Shown: positions 7,033-14,993, counted from the stretch's first letter. The stretch is 15,215 bases of DNA from JAEELC01 sp963605425 (GCA_963605425.1 CAVCUQ010000033.1:1-15215), one strand, 5' to 3'. Translations and numbers: made by a program. Notes: generated from the sequence alone by a model not told the origin.

Positions 7033-8072
7033 AATTTTTTAATTTTATTAGAATTTATTAAATATATGTTATCATTTTTTAATACTATAGATACTAAAGG
7101 AGAATATACAGCTACTTTTATAACCTCGCCTTTTTTAAAGGATCCAAATATATTTAAGGTATCATATCCATATATTTTACCTGAATCTAGTACTAAATGA
7201 GTTGTAGTCCCATAGAATGTAATATTATTTCTTTTATAGATAGTAATATCATCTATAATATTATATGAATCATATTCTTCTTTTAGAGCGTTATATGAAC
7301 CATTAATTTCTAAAGTATCTTCTAAAACTATGAAAGAAGAAAAGTTAGAATAAAATTTACTAGTGTATTTTAAATCATTTATGTTTAGTTTAATTAAATT
7401 AAGTCCGCCAAAAGGTACCACATTGTTTCCGCCATCAATATATAAAAATTCATTATATTTAGTAGGACTAACACTAATATATTCTTTCTTATCATATAAC
7501 AGTTGTATAGGCAAATGACCACATATATTAAGTTCTTTAAATTTAATACCCTCTATTTCTTCTTTAGTAAAGAGTTTCTTCTTTATAGATTCTTCTTTAT
7601 CTGCATGCATCAGTAATACTTTATCATTTAAGTATAAAGCTTTATCAAATGAATTAATAAAATCAAAGTATTTCTTATATTTAATATTAATAATATCTAA
7701 AGCTTTATAGACATCAAATTCTTTATTATAATCTATTCCTATGCCTAGATAGAATTCATTTAAGATAGTCTTCTTCAAGATATGAGAATATTTATATAGT
7801 TTATTTAAATCAGCGCCTCTTTTAAATTCATTTATTACATTATCACAGTTACCAAGCAAGATATATAAATGGCATTTTTTTCTTAAACCCATTAAATAAT
7901 CTAGGGTTTCAATATTGTAATCATCTTTTTCTATTACATCACCTAAGATAAATAGATAATCATCTACCTTTAAATTAATATCATTAATTATTTCTTTAAA
8001 TAATTTAATATTTGAATGAATATCTGATATTAGATATACATATTCTTTATTTATACTAATACTCTTAATCAT
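7029..8072 (-). CDS. Calcineurin-like metallophosphoesterase with C-terminal beta-rich extension
   Basis: A 347-residue protein. The N-terminal two-thirds shows the metal-binding motifs of the calcineurin-like superfamily in order: DIH (17-19), GD (44-45), GNCDN (74-78), HAD (156-158) and CGH (184-186). GNCD is typical of YfcE/MJ0936-like phosphodiesterases, while GDVIE and GHLP look more like PPP-type enzymes. The second His of the usual GHxH is not present (GHLPI). It probably hydrolyses a phosphoester (nucleotide, phosphoprotein or diadenosine polyphosphate) in the cytoplasm; the substrate is unknown. Residues about 230-347 form a beta-rich region that I do not recognise, with FYGTTTHLVL and FGSFKKGEVIKVAVYS. 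The gene starts 2 nt after the patatin gene's stop with no strong ribosome binding site, suggesting translational coupling, and its own stop is in the operon's terminator. Confidence 0.85.
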   Translation of the reverse strand: MIKSISINKEYVYLISDIHSNIKLFKEIINDINLKVDDYLFILGDVIEKDDYNIETLDYLMGLRKKCHLYILLGNCDNVINEFKRGADLNKLYKYSHILKKTILNEFYLGIGIDYNKEFDVYKALDIINIKYKKYFDFINSFDKALYLNDKVLLMHADKEESIKKKLFTKEEIEGIKFKELNICGHLPIQLLYDKKEYISVSPTKYNEFLYIDGGNNVVPFGGLNLIKLNINDLKYTSKFYSNFSSFIVLEDTLEINGSYNALKEEYDSYNIIDDITIYKRNNITFYGTTTHLVLDSGKIYGYDTLNIFGSFKKGEVIKVAVYSPLVSIVLKNDNIYLINSNKIKKL

Positions 8073-8074
8073 AA

Positions 8075-9355
8075 TTATATAATTGTATCAAGTAAGACAT
8101 AAGCGATAAAGACATTCATTTTAGTCGTATAAATCATAGATAATTGATTTAAGTTTAATCTTATATCTTTCTTTAAATTATAAGATAAAAGTCTAAGTAA
8201 GGCTATATCATCACACTTTTCGATTAAAGCCCTCTTCTTTTCATATGTCTTTTGTTCTGGTAGTTTTTCAAGTAATTTTCTTGATAAAGTAGATTTATTA
8301 AGTTCATTTAAAGCCTCATCAATTAACTCTTTTGGTGAATAGACCTTAAAATAATTGATATTCATAAGTTCAGCAAATACTTCAATAGCTCTTATTGAGA
8401 ACTCTTTCTTAGTCAATCTCTTTATAGTATATTCTTCTAAATAATCAAGTACACTTCCTTGATAAGCTTTCTTTACATTCTTAATTAAATTACGAGAGCA
8501 ATAAGCATATACCTCAATATATCTATCTATAAGTTTAGTCTCATCAAAAGGTAAATCCTCAAACTTTAAGGTATAACGATATCCTTCGAATCTCTTATAA
8601 CTCTTCATAGTATCTAGATAACCAAGCATCATATTGTTCATGATAGTTTCATGATCAAACTGCATGAAAGTACCTAAATTATGAGTTGGTTTAATATAAC
8701 GAACAAATCTTGTATTAGTATATTCTTTATGTGTAGGTTCCATATTTAAATCAATAGCTACTATCTCATTAGCACCTAATCTATGACAATAGTTAATAGG
8801 AAGGTTATCATAATAACCACCATCTACATATGATTTACCATCTATCTTACATACAGGAAATACTGGCCAACATGAAGCTGATGCTAAAATAAAGTCTTTA
8901 ATTAAATCCTCAGATAATTTATTAGCTACTATCTCGCAGCCCTTCATTTGAGGAAATGAGGCTGTAACAATACCAAATGTAACATCAGATTCTTTAATTT
9001 TATCAATATCAATATATTCATTAATCAAGTTTCTTAAAGGACGAATATCGGCTCCTCTATTAGTCATATAATTTAAAACCATATTAATAGAGTTTTGACC
9101 ATTTCTAATACCATTTATAATATCATAACGATCAAAATTAAAACCATATTTCATGATCATTTGAACATTAAGTTTCTCCCAAAGTTCATAGTCCCTGTCA
9201 AAGTCCTTTTGGCAATACATAGCTGCGTTTAAACATCCTATTGATGTACCAGTAACGATATCAAAATGTTCTCCTATCTCGTTTAAAGCTTTGAAACAAC
9301 CTGCTTCATAGCTTCCTTTAGCTCCCCCACCACAAAGTGCTAGCCCCTTTTTCAT
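8075..9355 (-). CDS. Patatin-like phospholipase family protein
   Basis: A 426-residue serine lipase of the patatin family. The oxyanion-hole motif GGGAKG is at 9-14, the nucleophile elbow GTSIG at 36-40 with catalytic Ser38, and the catalytic-dyad Asp178 in DGGYYDN. No signal peptide is present, so it should act on membrane phospholipids or other acyl esters from the cytoplasm. The C-terminal part (about 255-426) is a long helical region like the tail common in bacterial patatins (DUF6363-type; from memory, not checked). The frame extends 14 codons upstream, but ATG 9355 is chosen: it overlaps the queH stop as ATGA and has AAGGTGG just upstream. It lies between queH and the phosphoesterase in a six-gene operon. 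All catalytic residues are intact. Confidence 0.92.
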   Translation of the reverse strand: MKKGLALCGGGAKGSYEAGCFKALNEIGEHFDIVTGTSIGCLNAAMYCQKDFDRDYELWEKLNVQMIMKYGFNFDRYDIINGIRNGQNSINMVLNYMTNRGADIRPLRNLINEYIDIDKIKESDVTFGIVTASFPQMKGCEIVANKLSEDLIKDFILASASCWPVFPVCKIDGKSYVDGGYYDNLPINYCHRLGANEIVAIDLNMEPTHKEYTNTRFVRYIKPTHNLGTFMQFDHETIMNNMMLGYLDTMKSYKRFEGYRYTLKFEDLPFDETKLIDRYIEVYAYCSRNLIKNVKKAYQGSVLDYLEEYTIKRLTKKEFSIRAIEVFAELMNINYFKVYSPKELIDEALNELNKSTLSRKLLEKLPEQKTYEKKRALIEKCDDIALLRLLSYNLKKDIRLNLNQLSMIYTTKMNVFIAYVLLDTII

Positions 9356-9957
9356 TTTTCCACCTTTTCCTTTCTCTCGTTTTGAGAAAATACACAACCA
9401 CAGTAATCCTGTCTATACATATTATTCTCTAAACTAAGTCTAATACTTTCTTTATATCCTTCTTCCTTCTTAAAATCAGAATATAAATATTTAATATTAA
9501 GTTCTTTTTCTAAATTATAACCTATTTCATTAATCCATCTAGTTACTTTATAAGGTGATATAGATAGACTTGTAGTAAAATAGTCAAAGCCTTGCATTTT
9601 AGCCATAAGTGCTGTATGTCTTAATCTCATTTCATAACATAAATAGCACCTCTGGCTCTTTTCACCATCTTTTTCATGTCCCTTAATAGTTTCATAATAT
9701 TCTTTATCATTATAATTGTCAGGTATTACTGGAATATTAAACTTTTTTGCATACTCTATTTGTTCCTCAAGTCTTTTATCAAATTCTTCTTTAGGATAAA
9801 TATTTGAATTAGAATAAAAAATAGTTATCTCAAAATAGTCTTTAAGTACATCAAGAGTATGAGTTGAACATGGCGCGCAACAAGTATGAAGTAAAAGACG
9901 AGGTTTATAATCTAGTGATTTAATAAATTTCTTAAAATCAGTATAATTATCTATCAT
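9352..9957 (-). CDS. queH: Epoxyqueuosine reductase QueH
   Basis: A 201-residue protein of the former DUF208 family. It catalyses the last step of queuosine synthesis, reducing epoxyqueuosine to queuosine in the anticodon wobble position of GUN tRNAs; it is the non-homologous alternative to cobalamin-dependent QueG. The conserved cysteines for the iron-sulfur/iron centre are all visible: HTCCAPC (24-30), RCYLC (103-107) and YCGC (185-188), plus the family stretch TTSLSISPYK (128-137). The start ATG at 9957 has GAGG 6 nt upstream and overlaps the flavin reductase gene by 11 nt. The TGA stop overlaps the patatin ATG. No other queuosine gene is in the window, so the organism may salvage queuine or carry the rest elsewhere. 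Confidence 0.95.
   Translation of the reverse strand: MIDNYTDFKKFIKSLDYKPRLLLHTCCAPCSTHTLDVLKDYFEITIFYSNSNIYPKEEFDKRLEEQIEYAKKFNIPVIPDNYNDKEYYETIKGHEKDGEKSQRCYLCYEMRLRHTALMAKMQGFDYFTTSLSISPYKVTRWINEIGYNLEKELNIKYLYSDFKKEEGYKESIRLSLENNMYRQDYCGCVFSQNERKEKVEK
9360..9366 (-). promoter_or_regulatory. Ribosome binding site of the patatin gene
   Basis: AAGGTGG lies 4 nt before the ATG at 9355, inside the last codons of queH. Together with the ATGA overlap it supports the shorter patatin start over the in-frame codon at 9397. Confidence 0.75.
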
Positions 9958-10477
9958 TTTCTTCCTCAGGTACTAAACAACTAACAATCTCACCAATATA
10001 AGCAGTATGGAAGTTATTACTATCTTCCCCGCTATAATAATTATTAATAATATTCTTATCAAAGATTAAATCTTGGCTAAACTTTAAATTAGATATCTTC
10101 TTTAATTTTAATACCATATTAGCTTCTTTTATATAAGATACCTTTTTATCTACATCATAAACAGGATTAAGATTGGTTTCTTTATATTTATCTATATCCT
10201 TACCAGAATGAGTCCCCATAAAAGCTACTTCTTTTTCATATTTATCTGGCATAAATGATAAAGAGAAATAATCTGAATCATCCATTAAATGTTTAGTAAA
10301 TCTTGATTCTTTAACAAATACTATTACTACGTTTTTTCTAAATAAGTATCCTATTGTACCCCAAGCAATAGTCATAGAATTACGAGACTCTAAATCGCCT
10401 GCAGTAAGTAAGATATTACCTTTTTTAAATAATTCAAATGGATTAACATTTAGAGTATTAATATCTTTTTTAATCAT
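9947..10477 (-). CDS. Flavin reductase-like (FMN-binding split-barrel) protein
   Basis: A 176-residue protein matching the flavin reductase-like domain. It has the family's N-terminal NPFELFKKG and LLTAGD, the conserved SRNSMTIAWG (31-40) where the backbone typically contacts FMN, VFVKESRFTKHLM (53-65), and the C-terminal FHTAYIGEIVSCL. Members bind FMN and use NAD(P)H to reduce free flavin or act as small oxidoreductases; the exact substrate here is unknown. The start ATG at 10477 follows AGGTGA, 8 nt after the protease gene. It overlaps queH by 11 nt. Because QueH needs electrons, a reductase next door is suggestive, but nothing in the sequence proves a link. Confidence 0.87.
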   Translation of the reverse strand: MIKKDINTLNVNPFELFKKGNILLTAGDLESRNSMTIAWGTIGYLFRKNVVIVFVKESRFTKHLMDDSDYFSLSFMPDKYEKEVAFMGTHSGKDIDKYKETNLNPVYDVDKKVSYIKEANMVLKLKKISNLKFSQDLIFDKNIINNYYSGEDSNNFHTAYIGEIVSCLVPEEENDR

Positions 10478-10485
10478 AATATCAC

Positions 10486-11352
10486 CTAAAACATTTTAAG
10501 AATAGCGACTAAATTGTTAGCCATGTGAGCAGCTGTCGAAGCATAGATGTTTTTATTTGTAAAATAATAAATTATAGCTAGTAATAAACCAGATATAAAA
10601 TATACTAAAAGTAAAATAAACCATACTAAAGCATTATAATTAGCGCTTGATAGCATATGAGGAAGTGAAAATAATAGAGCAGAAACTACTAAATGAATAC
10701 AAATAGATAACTTCTTATGTCTATAACTAAAATCAGTAAGTACTTTTTCAGATAAGGCTATAACACTTTTTCTATATACTAATTCCTCAACAATAGGTGC
10801 AAATACTACTGTTGAAATTAAAACTAAAGCTTTAGGTGCATATACACACATATTTCTAATTAAGGCTTCATTTTGACTTGTTTGGTTTTCATAACCTAAA
10901 TTACAAATTATACGGCTTGCAATATTTTCAGAAAGAGCTGAAATACAGGCAAAAGCTACAGCTTCTCCGATTATTAAAAGTACTTTCTTATAATCTTTAA
11001 AGATGCTAAAATCATCTTTTAAATATTTAAGTGAAAATACAGGTACTACTATAAATAGTAAGAAATAACCAAAGAAATTAATATAAGCTTGAGCAGTATA
11101 ATATAGTCTTACATCACTATTTTCCATAGTATCAGTAATTCCGCCCATAATAACCTTATAAGCCTCTTTAAAGGTATAACCATTAATATCTCCTACTATT
11201 TTACATACTATAAATGAAACAAGAAGTGTTCCAAATATATAGGTAATAATGTACATTAAAAGTATTGTAAGTGGATTAGATTTTAATAAGTCTTTAAAAG
11301 TAAATCCATACATTAAATTCATTTTATTATCTTTATTATTTTGTTTATCCAT
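10486..11352 (-). CDS. CPBP (CAAX/Abi) family intramembrane glutamic endopeptidase
   Basis: A 288-residue multi-pass membrane protein with about seven hydrophobic segments. It carries the three CPBP motifs: EELVYR (Glu189-Glu190 ... Arg194), FSLPH (Phe228 ... His232) and HMANN (His276 ... Asn280), which line the active site inside the membrane. Family members include the eukaryotic Rce1 CAAX protease and bacterial proteins linked to bacteriocin immunity, anti-sigma factor cleavage or protein maturation; the target here cannot be read. No bacteriocin gene is nearby. AGGAGG overlaps the stop codon of rsmF, and the ATG follows 8 nt after it, so it is coupled to rsmF in operon B. Confidence 0.92.
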   Translation of the reverse strand: MDKQNNKDNKMNLMYGFTFKDLLKSNPLTILLMYIITYIFGTLLVSFIVCKIVGDINGYTFKEAYKVIMGGITDTMENSDVRLYYTAQAYINFFGYFLLFIVVPVFSLKYLKDDFSIFKDYKKVLLIIGEAVAFACISALSENIASRIICNLGYENQTSQNEALIRNMCVYAPKALVLISTVVFAPIVEELVYRKSVIALSEKVLTDFSYRHKKLSICIHLVVSALLFSLPHMLSSANYNALVWFILLLVYFISGLLLAIIYYFTNKNIYASTAAHMANNLVAILKMF

Positions 11353-11360
11353 AAACCCTC

Positions 11361-12671
11361 CTAATTATTTCTAAGTCCCTTAGGATAATGATTCTTTAAA
11401 TGTCCATTTGTGGCTTTAAAACCACCAAGAACAAAACCAGATACCATTATTACTCCATATCCATCAGGAGTTCCCTCTACTAGGATTTCTTCTCCTCTTA
11501 AATATTTTAAACATCTAGGATCACTATATTCTAAGTTTACAATGTTCTTAAAGTGGTTTCCTAATGCTTTAAATAAGTGATGATATGGAACAAAACGATT
11601 TTTTTCAACCTCACCAAGTTCTACACCATAGTTTTTAATATTTAAGCTAGTTAAATCATATGGCAAAGAATATAAATAATATCTAGATCCATATTTTACA
11701 ATATTATTAGGCATAAAGTCTAAATAATCCTTAAAGAATTTCTTTACTACATTAATATCTTTATCCTTTGATTCTTTTAATAGTTTTAACTGCTTAGTTA
11801 CTTCATCACTATCTTTTTCAAGAAGAGATACAAATTGTCCCTCACCACGAAGGAAAGGATAAAACCTATAAGTATTTTCTACAAAGCCTTTATAAGTATT
11901 ATTTTCTATTATACTAGGTGCTTTTAAAGTGTGATAGCCAAGAGACTTGATATATTCAACCATATCACAATCTTCTTCACGGGCAAATGTACAAGTTGAA
12001 TAAATCAGTTTTCCACCTTTTTTAAGCATTGTATTAGCGCTTTTTATAATTTCTTTATCTCTTCTAGCACATAAAGCAATATTATCTAAACTCCAGTCAT
12101 CTCTAGCTTCTACTTCTTTTCTCATCATACCTTCACCAGAACAAGGAGCGTCAACTAAGATAACGTCAAAGAAGCCTTTAAATACTTTAACTAGTTCATC
12201 TGGAGAGTTATTAGTAACAATTGCATTACTAAAACCAAGTCTTTCTAAGTTAGAAAATAAGACATTAGCTCTTTTAGTATCTATTTCATTAGATACCAAT
12301 ACTCCATTTGGAATACGCTTTAAGATTTGACTTGATTTACCACCAGGAGATGCACATAAATCTAGTACTATTTCATCTCCATTAAAATTATAAATATTAA
12401 CAGGTAGCATGGCAGAAGGTTCTTGAAAATAGAAAGCCCCAGCATGATGATAGATACTATTTCCGTATTTTTCATCATTTAATAAATAATAACCATCAGG
12501 ATCAAAAGGAATTTTTTCAAGTGGCATATTAGTATTTTTTACAAATGTATCAATATCTATATTATTTAATCTAATTGAACGAGTAGGTTTATCTTCTAAA
12601 CACTTTAAGTAAGTATTATAATCTTCCTCACTCAAGTATGTTTTCATCCTATCTAAAAATAATTGATTCAT
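11361..12671 (-). CDS. rsmF: 16S rRNA (cytosine-C5)-methyltransferase, RsmF family
   Basis: A 436-residue RsmB/NOP-type SAM-dependent methyltransferase. The SAM-binding motif I is DLCASPGGKS (104-113). Motif IV DAPCSGEGMMRK (174-185) carries Cys177, and motif VI STCTF (225-229) carries the catalytic nucleophile Cys227. The C-terminal part (about 290-436) matches the RsmF-type RNA-binding tail, with YHHLFKALG and the PUA-like ending GGFKATNGHLKNHYPKGLR. It methylates cytosine C5 in 16S rRNA; RsmF-like enzymes in Gram-positive bacteria may modify one to several positions, so the exact site is uncertain. It is the first gene of operon B. The start ATG has AGGTGA 4 nt upstream and lies close to a candidate promoter. 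Confidence 0.93.
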   Translation of the reverse strand: MNQLFLDRMKTYLSEEDYNTYLKCLEDKPTRSIRLNNIDIDTFVKNTNMPLEKIPFDPDGYYLLNDEKYGNSIYHHAGAFYFQEPSAMLPVNIYNFNGDEIVLDLCASPGGKSSQILKRIPNGVLVSNEIDTKRANVLFSNLERLGFSNAIVTNNSPDELVKVFKGFFDVILVDAPCSGEGMMRKEVEARDDWSLDNIALCARRDKEIIKSANTMLKKGGKLIYSTCTFAREEDCDMVEYIKSLGYHTLKAPSIIENNTYKGFVENTYRFYPFLRGEGQFVSLLEKDSDEVTKQLKLLKESKDKDINVVKKFFKDYLDFMPNNIVKYGSRYYLYSLPYDLTSLNIKNYGVELGEVEKNRFVPYHHLFKALGNHFKNIVNLEYSDPRCLKYLRGEEILVEGTPDGYGVIMVSGFVLGGFKATNGHLKNHYPKGLRNN

Positions 12672-12687
12672 AAAATCACCTAAATAA

Positions 12688-12716
12688 ATTATACAAAAAA
12701 CAAGTTAAAATATAAA
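12688..12716 (-). promoter_or_regulatory. Candidate promoter of operon B
   Basis: A perfect -10 TATAAT (12688-12693), a 17-bp spacer and TTTATA (12711-12716) as -35, matching four of six consensus bases. The start would be near 12681, leaving a leader of only about 10 nt that barely contains the AGGTGA site. It lies directly behind the mscS terminator. Confidence 0.55.
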
Positions 12717-12717
12717 G

Positions 12718-12744
12718 AAAAAAAGCTCAAATTAATGAGCCTTT
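12718..12744 (-). terminator. Intrinsic terminator after the MscS-type channel gene
   Basis: Minus-strand hairpin: AAAGGCTCA (12736-12744) pairs with TGAGCTTTT (12721-12729) through one G-U wobble, with a 6-nt loop. The T-run covers 12718-12724. The gene's stop codon (12743-12745) is at the base of the stem. Confidence 0.85.
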
Positions 12745-13618
12745 AGTTAGCATTTGTTACAGTAACATCAAGTTTATTGTATGGAACATCGATATTGTTA
12801 TCATCAAGTGCTTTTCTTACTGTTTCAAGTAAGTAGAAATGAACAGTCCAGTAATCACATGTTTTAACCCATACACGAGCTTTAACATTGATACATGAAT
12901 CAGCTTCTTCACCCATACGAACAAATACATCTTTATCTCTTAAGATTAAATCACAAGAGTTAATCGCATCAGTAATAACCTTAATAGCCTTATTATAATC
13001 AGCTTCATAAGCAATAGAGAATACTTCATCAACTCTTCTAGTATCTTTAGCATTAACATTAACGATAACACCACTAGATAAAATACCATTTGGTACGAGT
13101 ACAACTTTATTATCAGTTGTAGCTAGATGAGTATAGAACATTCTAATATCTTCTACATGTCCTTCAACACCTTGAGCTTGTATAAAATCTCCAACCTTAA
13201 AAGGACGAGTAACAAGAATTACAAGTCCACCAGCAAAGTTAGATAGAGAGCCTTGTACAGCAAGACCGATAGCTACTGATATAGATGCAATAATTGAACC
13301 GATTGATGCAGTTTGAACACCAATTAAGTTTAAGAATAATAATAACCAAATAATCTTAAATCCAATTGAAATGCATTGATATACAACAGATGTGATAGTC
13401 TTATCAGCATCATGTTTAATCATATTTTTTCTAACTTTATTTGCAAAACGGTTAGTAATTTTGATTAAGATGAATAATAAAATTAATCCAATTATAATCT
13501 TAATACCTGTAGTAGATGCCCATGAAACAATACTTTGCCATACTTGATCCCAAGAAAAACTTGAGGATGAAGAGGCAGTATCAACTACTGATTGGGTTTC
13601 AACATCATTTAAAATCAT
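12743..13618 (-). CDS. mscS: Small-conductance mechanosensitive channel, MscS family
   Basis: A 291-residue channel protein, close to the 286 residues of E. coli MscS. Three TM helices are visible (about 39-56, 77-99 and 104-136). The pore helix and following beta domain carry the family signature: GLAVQGSLSNFAGGLVILV (118-136), RPFKVGDFI (138-146), then VEGHVEDI and VLVPNGIL. It opens under membrane tension to release solutes during osmotic downshock. An N-terminal segment before TM1 is rich in Ser. The open frame begins 13 codons earlier, but ATG 13618 has AGGAG at 7-nt spacing and is preferred. A -10 TATAAT lies upstream at 13646-13651. It is 72 nt downstream of the GGDEF gene, with no strong hairpin between, so read-through from that gene is possible. 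Confidence 0.92.
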   Translation of the reverse strand: MILNDVETQSVVDTASSSSSFSWDQVWQSIVSWASTTGIKIIIGLILLFILIKITNRFANKVRKNMIKHDADKTITSVVYQCISIGFKIIWLLLFLNLIGVQTASIGSIIASISVAIGLAVQGSLSNFAGGLVILVTRPFKVGDFIQAQGVEGHVEDIRMFYTHLATTDNKVVLVPNGILSSGVIVNVNAKDTRRVDEVFSIAYEADYNKAIKVITDAINSCDLILRDKDVFVRMGEEADSCINVKARVWVKTCDYWTVHFYLLETVRKALDDNNIDVPYNKLDVTVTNAN

Positions 13619-13625
13619 ATTTTCA

Positions 13626-13630
13626 CTCCT
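13626..13630 (-). promoter_or_regulatory. Ribosome binding site fixing the mscS start
   Basis: AGGAG lies 7 nt upstream of the ATG at 13618. The upstream part of the open frame (to 13657) would place the start at the -10 element, so it is unlikely to be translated. Confidence 0.85.
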
Positions 13631-13645
13631 TTTTAAAACACATAA

Positions 13646-13651
13646 ATTATA
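13646..13651 (-). promoter_or_regulatory. Candidate -10 element for mscS
   Basis: A perfect TATAAT on the minus strand, about 28 nt before the start codon. The -35 region at 17-bp spacing (TTTAAT) is weak and the whole stretch is A+T-rich, so this call is tentative. Confidence 0.4.
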
Positions 13652-13690
13652 AAACAATTTAAAATAAAATTAAATAACTATAAATTAAAA

Positions 13691-14845
13691 TCAATATGAA
13701 ATATAGTTACCTTCATGTGATTTTGAATTATATAACTTATCATCAGCTATTTTATAAATTCTATCAAAACTAGTCTTCTTATTATCTTCTATTTTAGCTA
13801 CTCCAACAGATATATTAATAGTATATTCATCCTTAATAGGTAACTTAATATTACTAATCTCTTTAAATATATTATTTATATAACTATCTATATCTAAATC
13901 CTTATCTTCATATGAATATATTGCAAATTCATCTCCGCCAAGACGCATTACTATATCACTTTCAAGAGAGCATTTCTTTAAAACTTTGGCAATTTTAATA
14001 ATAGCCTCATCCCCTATATAGTGACCATAATTATCATTGATAGATTTAAAATCATCTACATCTAAAATAAAGAAATATCCACTTTTTCCTTCATCAAGTT
14101 TTTCTCTTATACTCTTTTCACCATAATATCTATTAGCTAGTCCTGATAAAGAATCTTCCTCTGATAATCTTTTAAGCTGAAGCGAAGCTGCACTTAAGTG
14201 ATTAGCTTGCAGGGTAAACATAAATAATACTACCGAATAAATACAAGCATTAACACCAAGACTTCTTATATTAAATATTGTTTCAATTAACATAGATAGG
14301 GAGCAATATAAGAATATAGTTACAACAAGAAATGTATTTACTTTTCTAGCTGACTTTGTAGCTCTTATTATTTGAACAATACCTTCAATTAAATAGAATA
14401 TTGTAACTATTTGAGAACTATAACCCAAAGGACCTCTATCAAAGATATTATCATCACTAAAGAAGAATACTAAATGATTAGTAGGTTCTAAGGCAATACA
14501 TTCTATAATAAATAGAATTCCAAAAGGTATTAAATCTAGATATTTAAATTTATTCTCCTTAGGCCCATATTCTCTGATAAGCATAATAAATGGATATACA
14601 AGCATAGGACGAACTAAATAACCACATACTGATAGGAATGTTCTAGCATATATGTAATGGCTCATCATTGAACAAGCATATTCTAGGTTATATGTAACAA
14701 GTTCAAATACTTCTAAACATATAGCTATATAAAAAGCAGTCCTATCTCTTTTAGTAAAGTTTTGACTAAAAGATAATATTAATATTTGGAATATAAGCCC
14801 TATTATAGGCGCAAAATTATATTCAAGAAATAAATCAAACGGCAT
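13691..14845 (-). CDS. Membrane-bound diguanylate cyclase (GGDEF domain)
   Basis: A 384-residue protein. The N-terminal half (about 10-215) holds six or seven hydrophobic helices forming a membrane sensor module of a type I do not recognise. A GGDEF domain follows: DSLSGLANR (231-239), LDVDDFKSINDNYGH (261-275), the active-site loop GGDEF (303-307) and ISVGVA (345-350). It should make cyclic di-GMP from two GTP in response to a membrane or extracellular signal. The RxxD inhibitory site is not conserved: the position reads LESD (294-297), so product feedback at that site is probably lost. No EAL, HD-GYP or PilZ protein is in the window. The start has GAGG 8 nt upstream. The promoter region is divergent from the plus-strand ATPase gene. 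Confidence 0.93.
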   Translation of the reverse strand: MPFDLFLEYNFAPIIGLIFQILILSFSQNFTKRDRTAFYIAICLEVFELVTYNLEYACSMMSHYIYARTFLSVCGYLVRPMLVYPFIMLIREYGPKENKFKYLDLIPFGILFIIECIALEPTNHLVFFFSDDNIFDRGPLGYSSQIVTIFYLIEGIVQIIRATKSARKVNTFLVVTIFLYCSLSMLIETIFNIRSLGVNACIYSVVLFMFTLQANHLSAASLQLKRLSEEDSLSGLANRYYGEKSIREKLDEGKSGYFFILDVDDFKSINDNYGHYIGDEAIIKIAKVLKKCSLESDIVMRLGGDEFAIYSYEDKDLDIDSYINNIFKEISNIKLPIKDEYTINISVGVAKIEDNKKTSFDRIYKIADDKLYNSKSHEGNYISY

Positions 14846-14870
14846 AATATTTACCTCATTATATACTATA

Positions 14871-14879
14871 ATTATACCA
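14871..14879 (-). promoter_or_regulatory. Extended -10 promoter of the GGDEF gene
   Basis: The minus strand reads TGGTATAAT, a perfect -10 with TGN extension. A second TATAAT lies at 14858-14863, too close to the GAGG site to leave a leader. No good -35 is visible. Confidence 0.55.
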
Positions 14880-14962
14880 TATTTTCACTTGATTAGTAAA
14901 ATTGAATTTTAGCCTCTTACACTCAAATCATTTTATTTAAAGTGGTATTTACTTATTTATTA

Positions 14963-14971
14963 TGATAAAAT
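14963..14971 (+). promoter_or_regulatory. Candidate extended -10 promoter of the plus-strand ATPase gene
   Basis: TGATAAAAT has a TGN extension and a -10 of TAAAAT (five of six consensus). The -35 position is poor. It lies only 7 bp before the AAGGAG site, so the leader would be very short. Confidence 0.4.
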
Positions 14972-14977
14972 ACTAAT

Positions 14978-14983
14978 AAGGAG
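14978..14983 (+). promoter_or_regulatory. Ribosome binding site of the plus-strand ATPase gene
   Basis: AAGGAG lies 10 nt before the ATG at 14994 and supports that start. The next in-frame ATG, at codon 7, has no such site. Confidence 0.75.
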
Positions 14984-14993
14984 TGTGATATAT

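Noticed and set aside
9352..9354. Mycoplasma-type code with TGA as tryptophan
   Set aside because: TGA ends queH at a sensible family length, exactly overlapping the next start, and Trp is encoded by TGG elsewhere.
9356..9397. 14-codon extension of the patatin protein
   Set aside because: It lies within queH coding sequence; the ATGA overlap and AAGGTGG site support the start at 9355.
10486..11352. Bacteriocin immunity or abortive-infection role for the CPBP protease
   Set aside because: No bacteriocin precursor, secretion-leader peptide or phage-defence gene adjoins it; its neighbours are housekeeping enzymes.
13619..13657. 13-codon extension of the MscS-type channel
   Set aside because: It includes the ribosome binding site and reaches the candidate -10; family length fits the shorter form.
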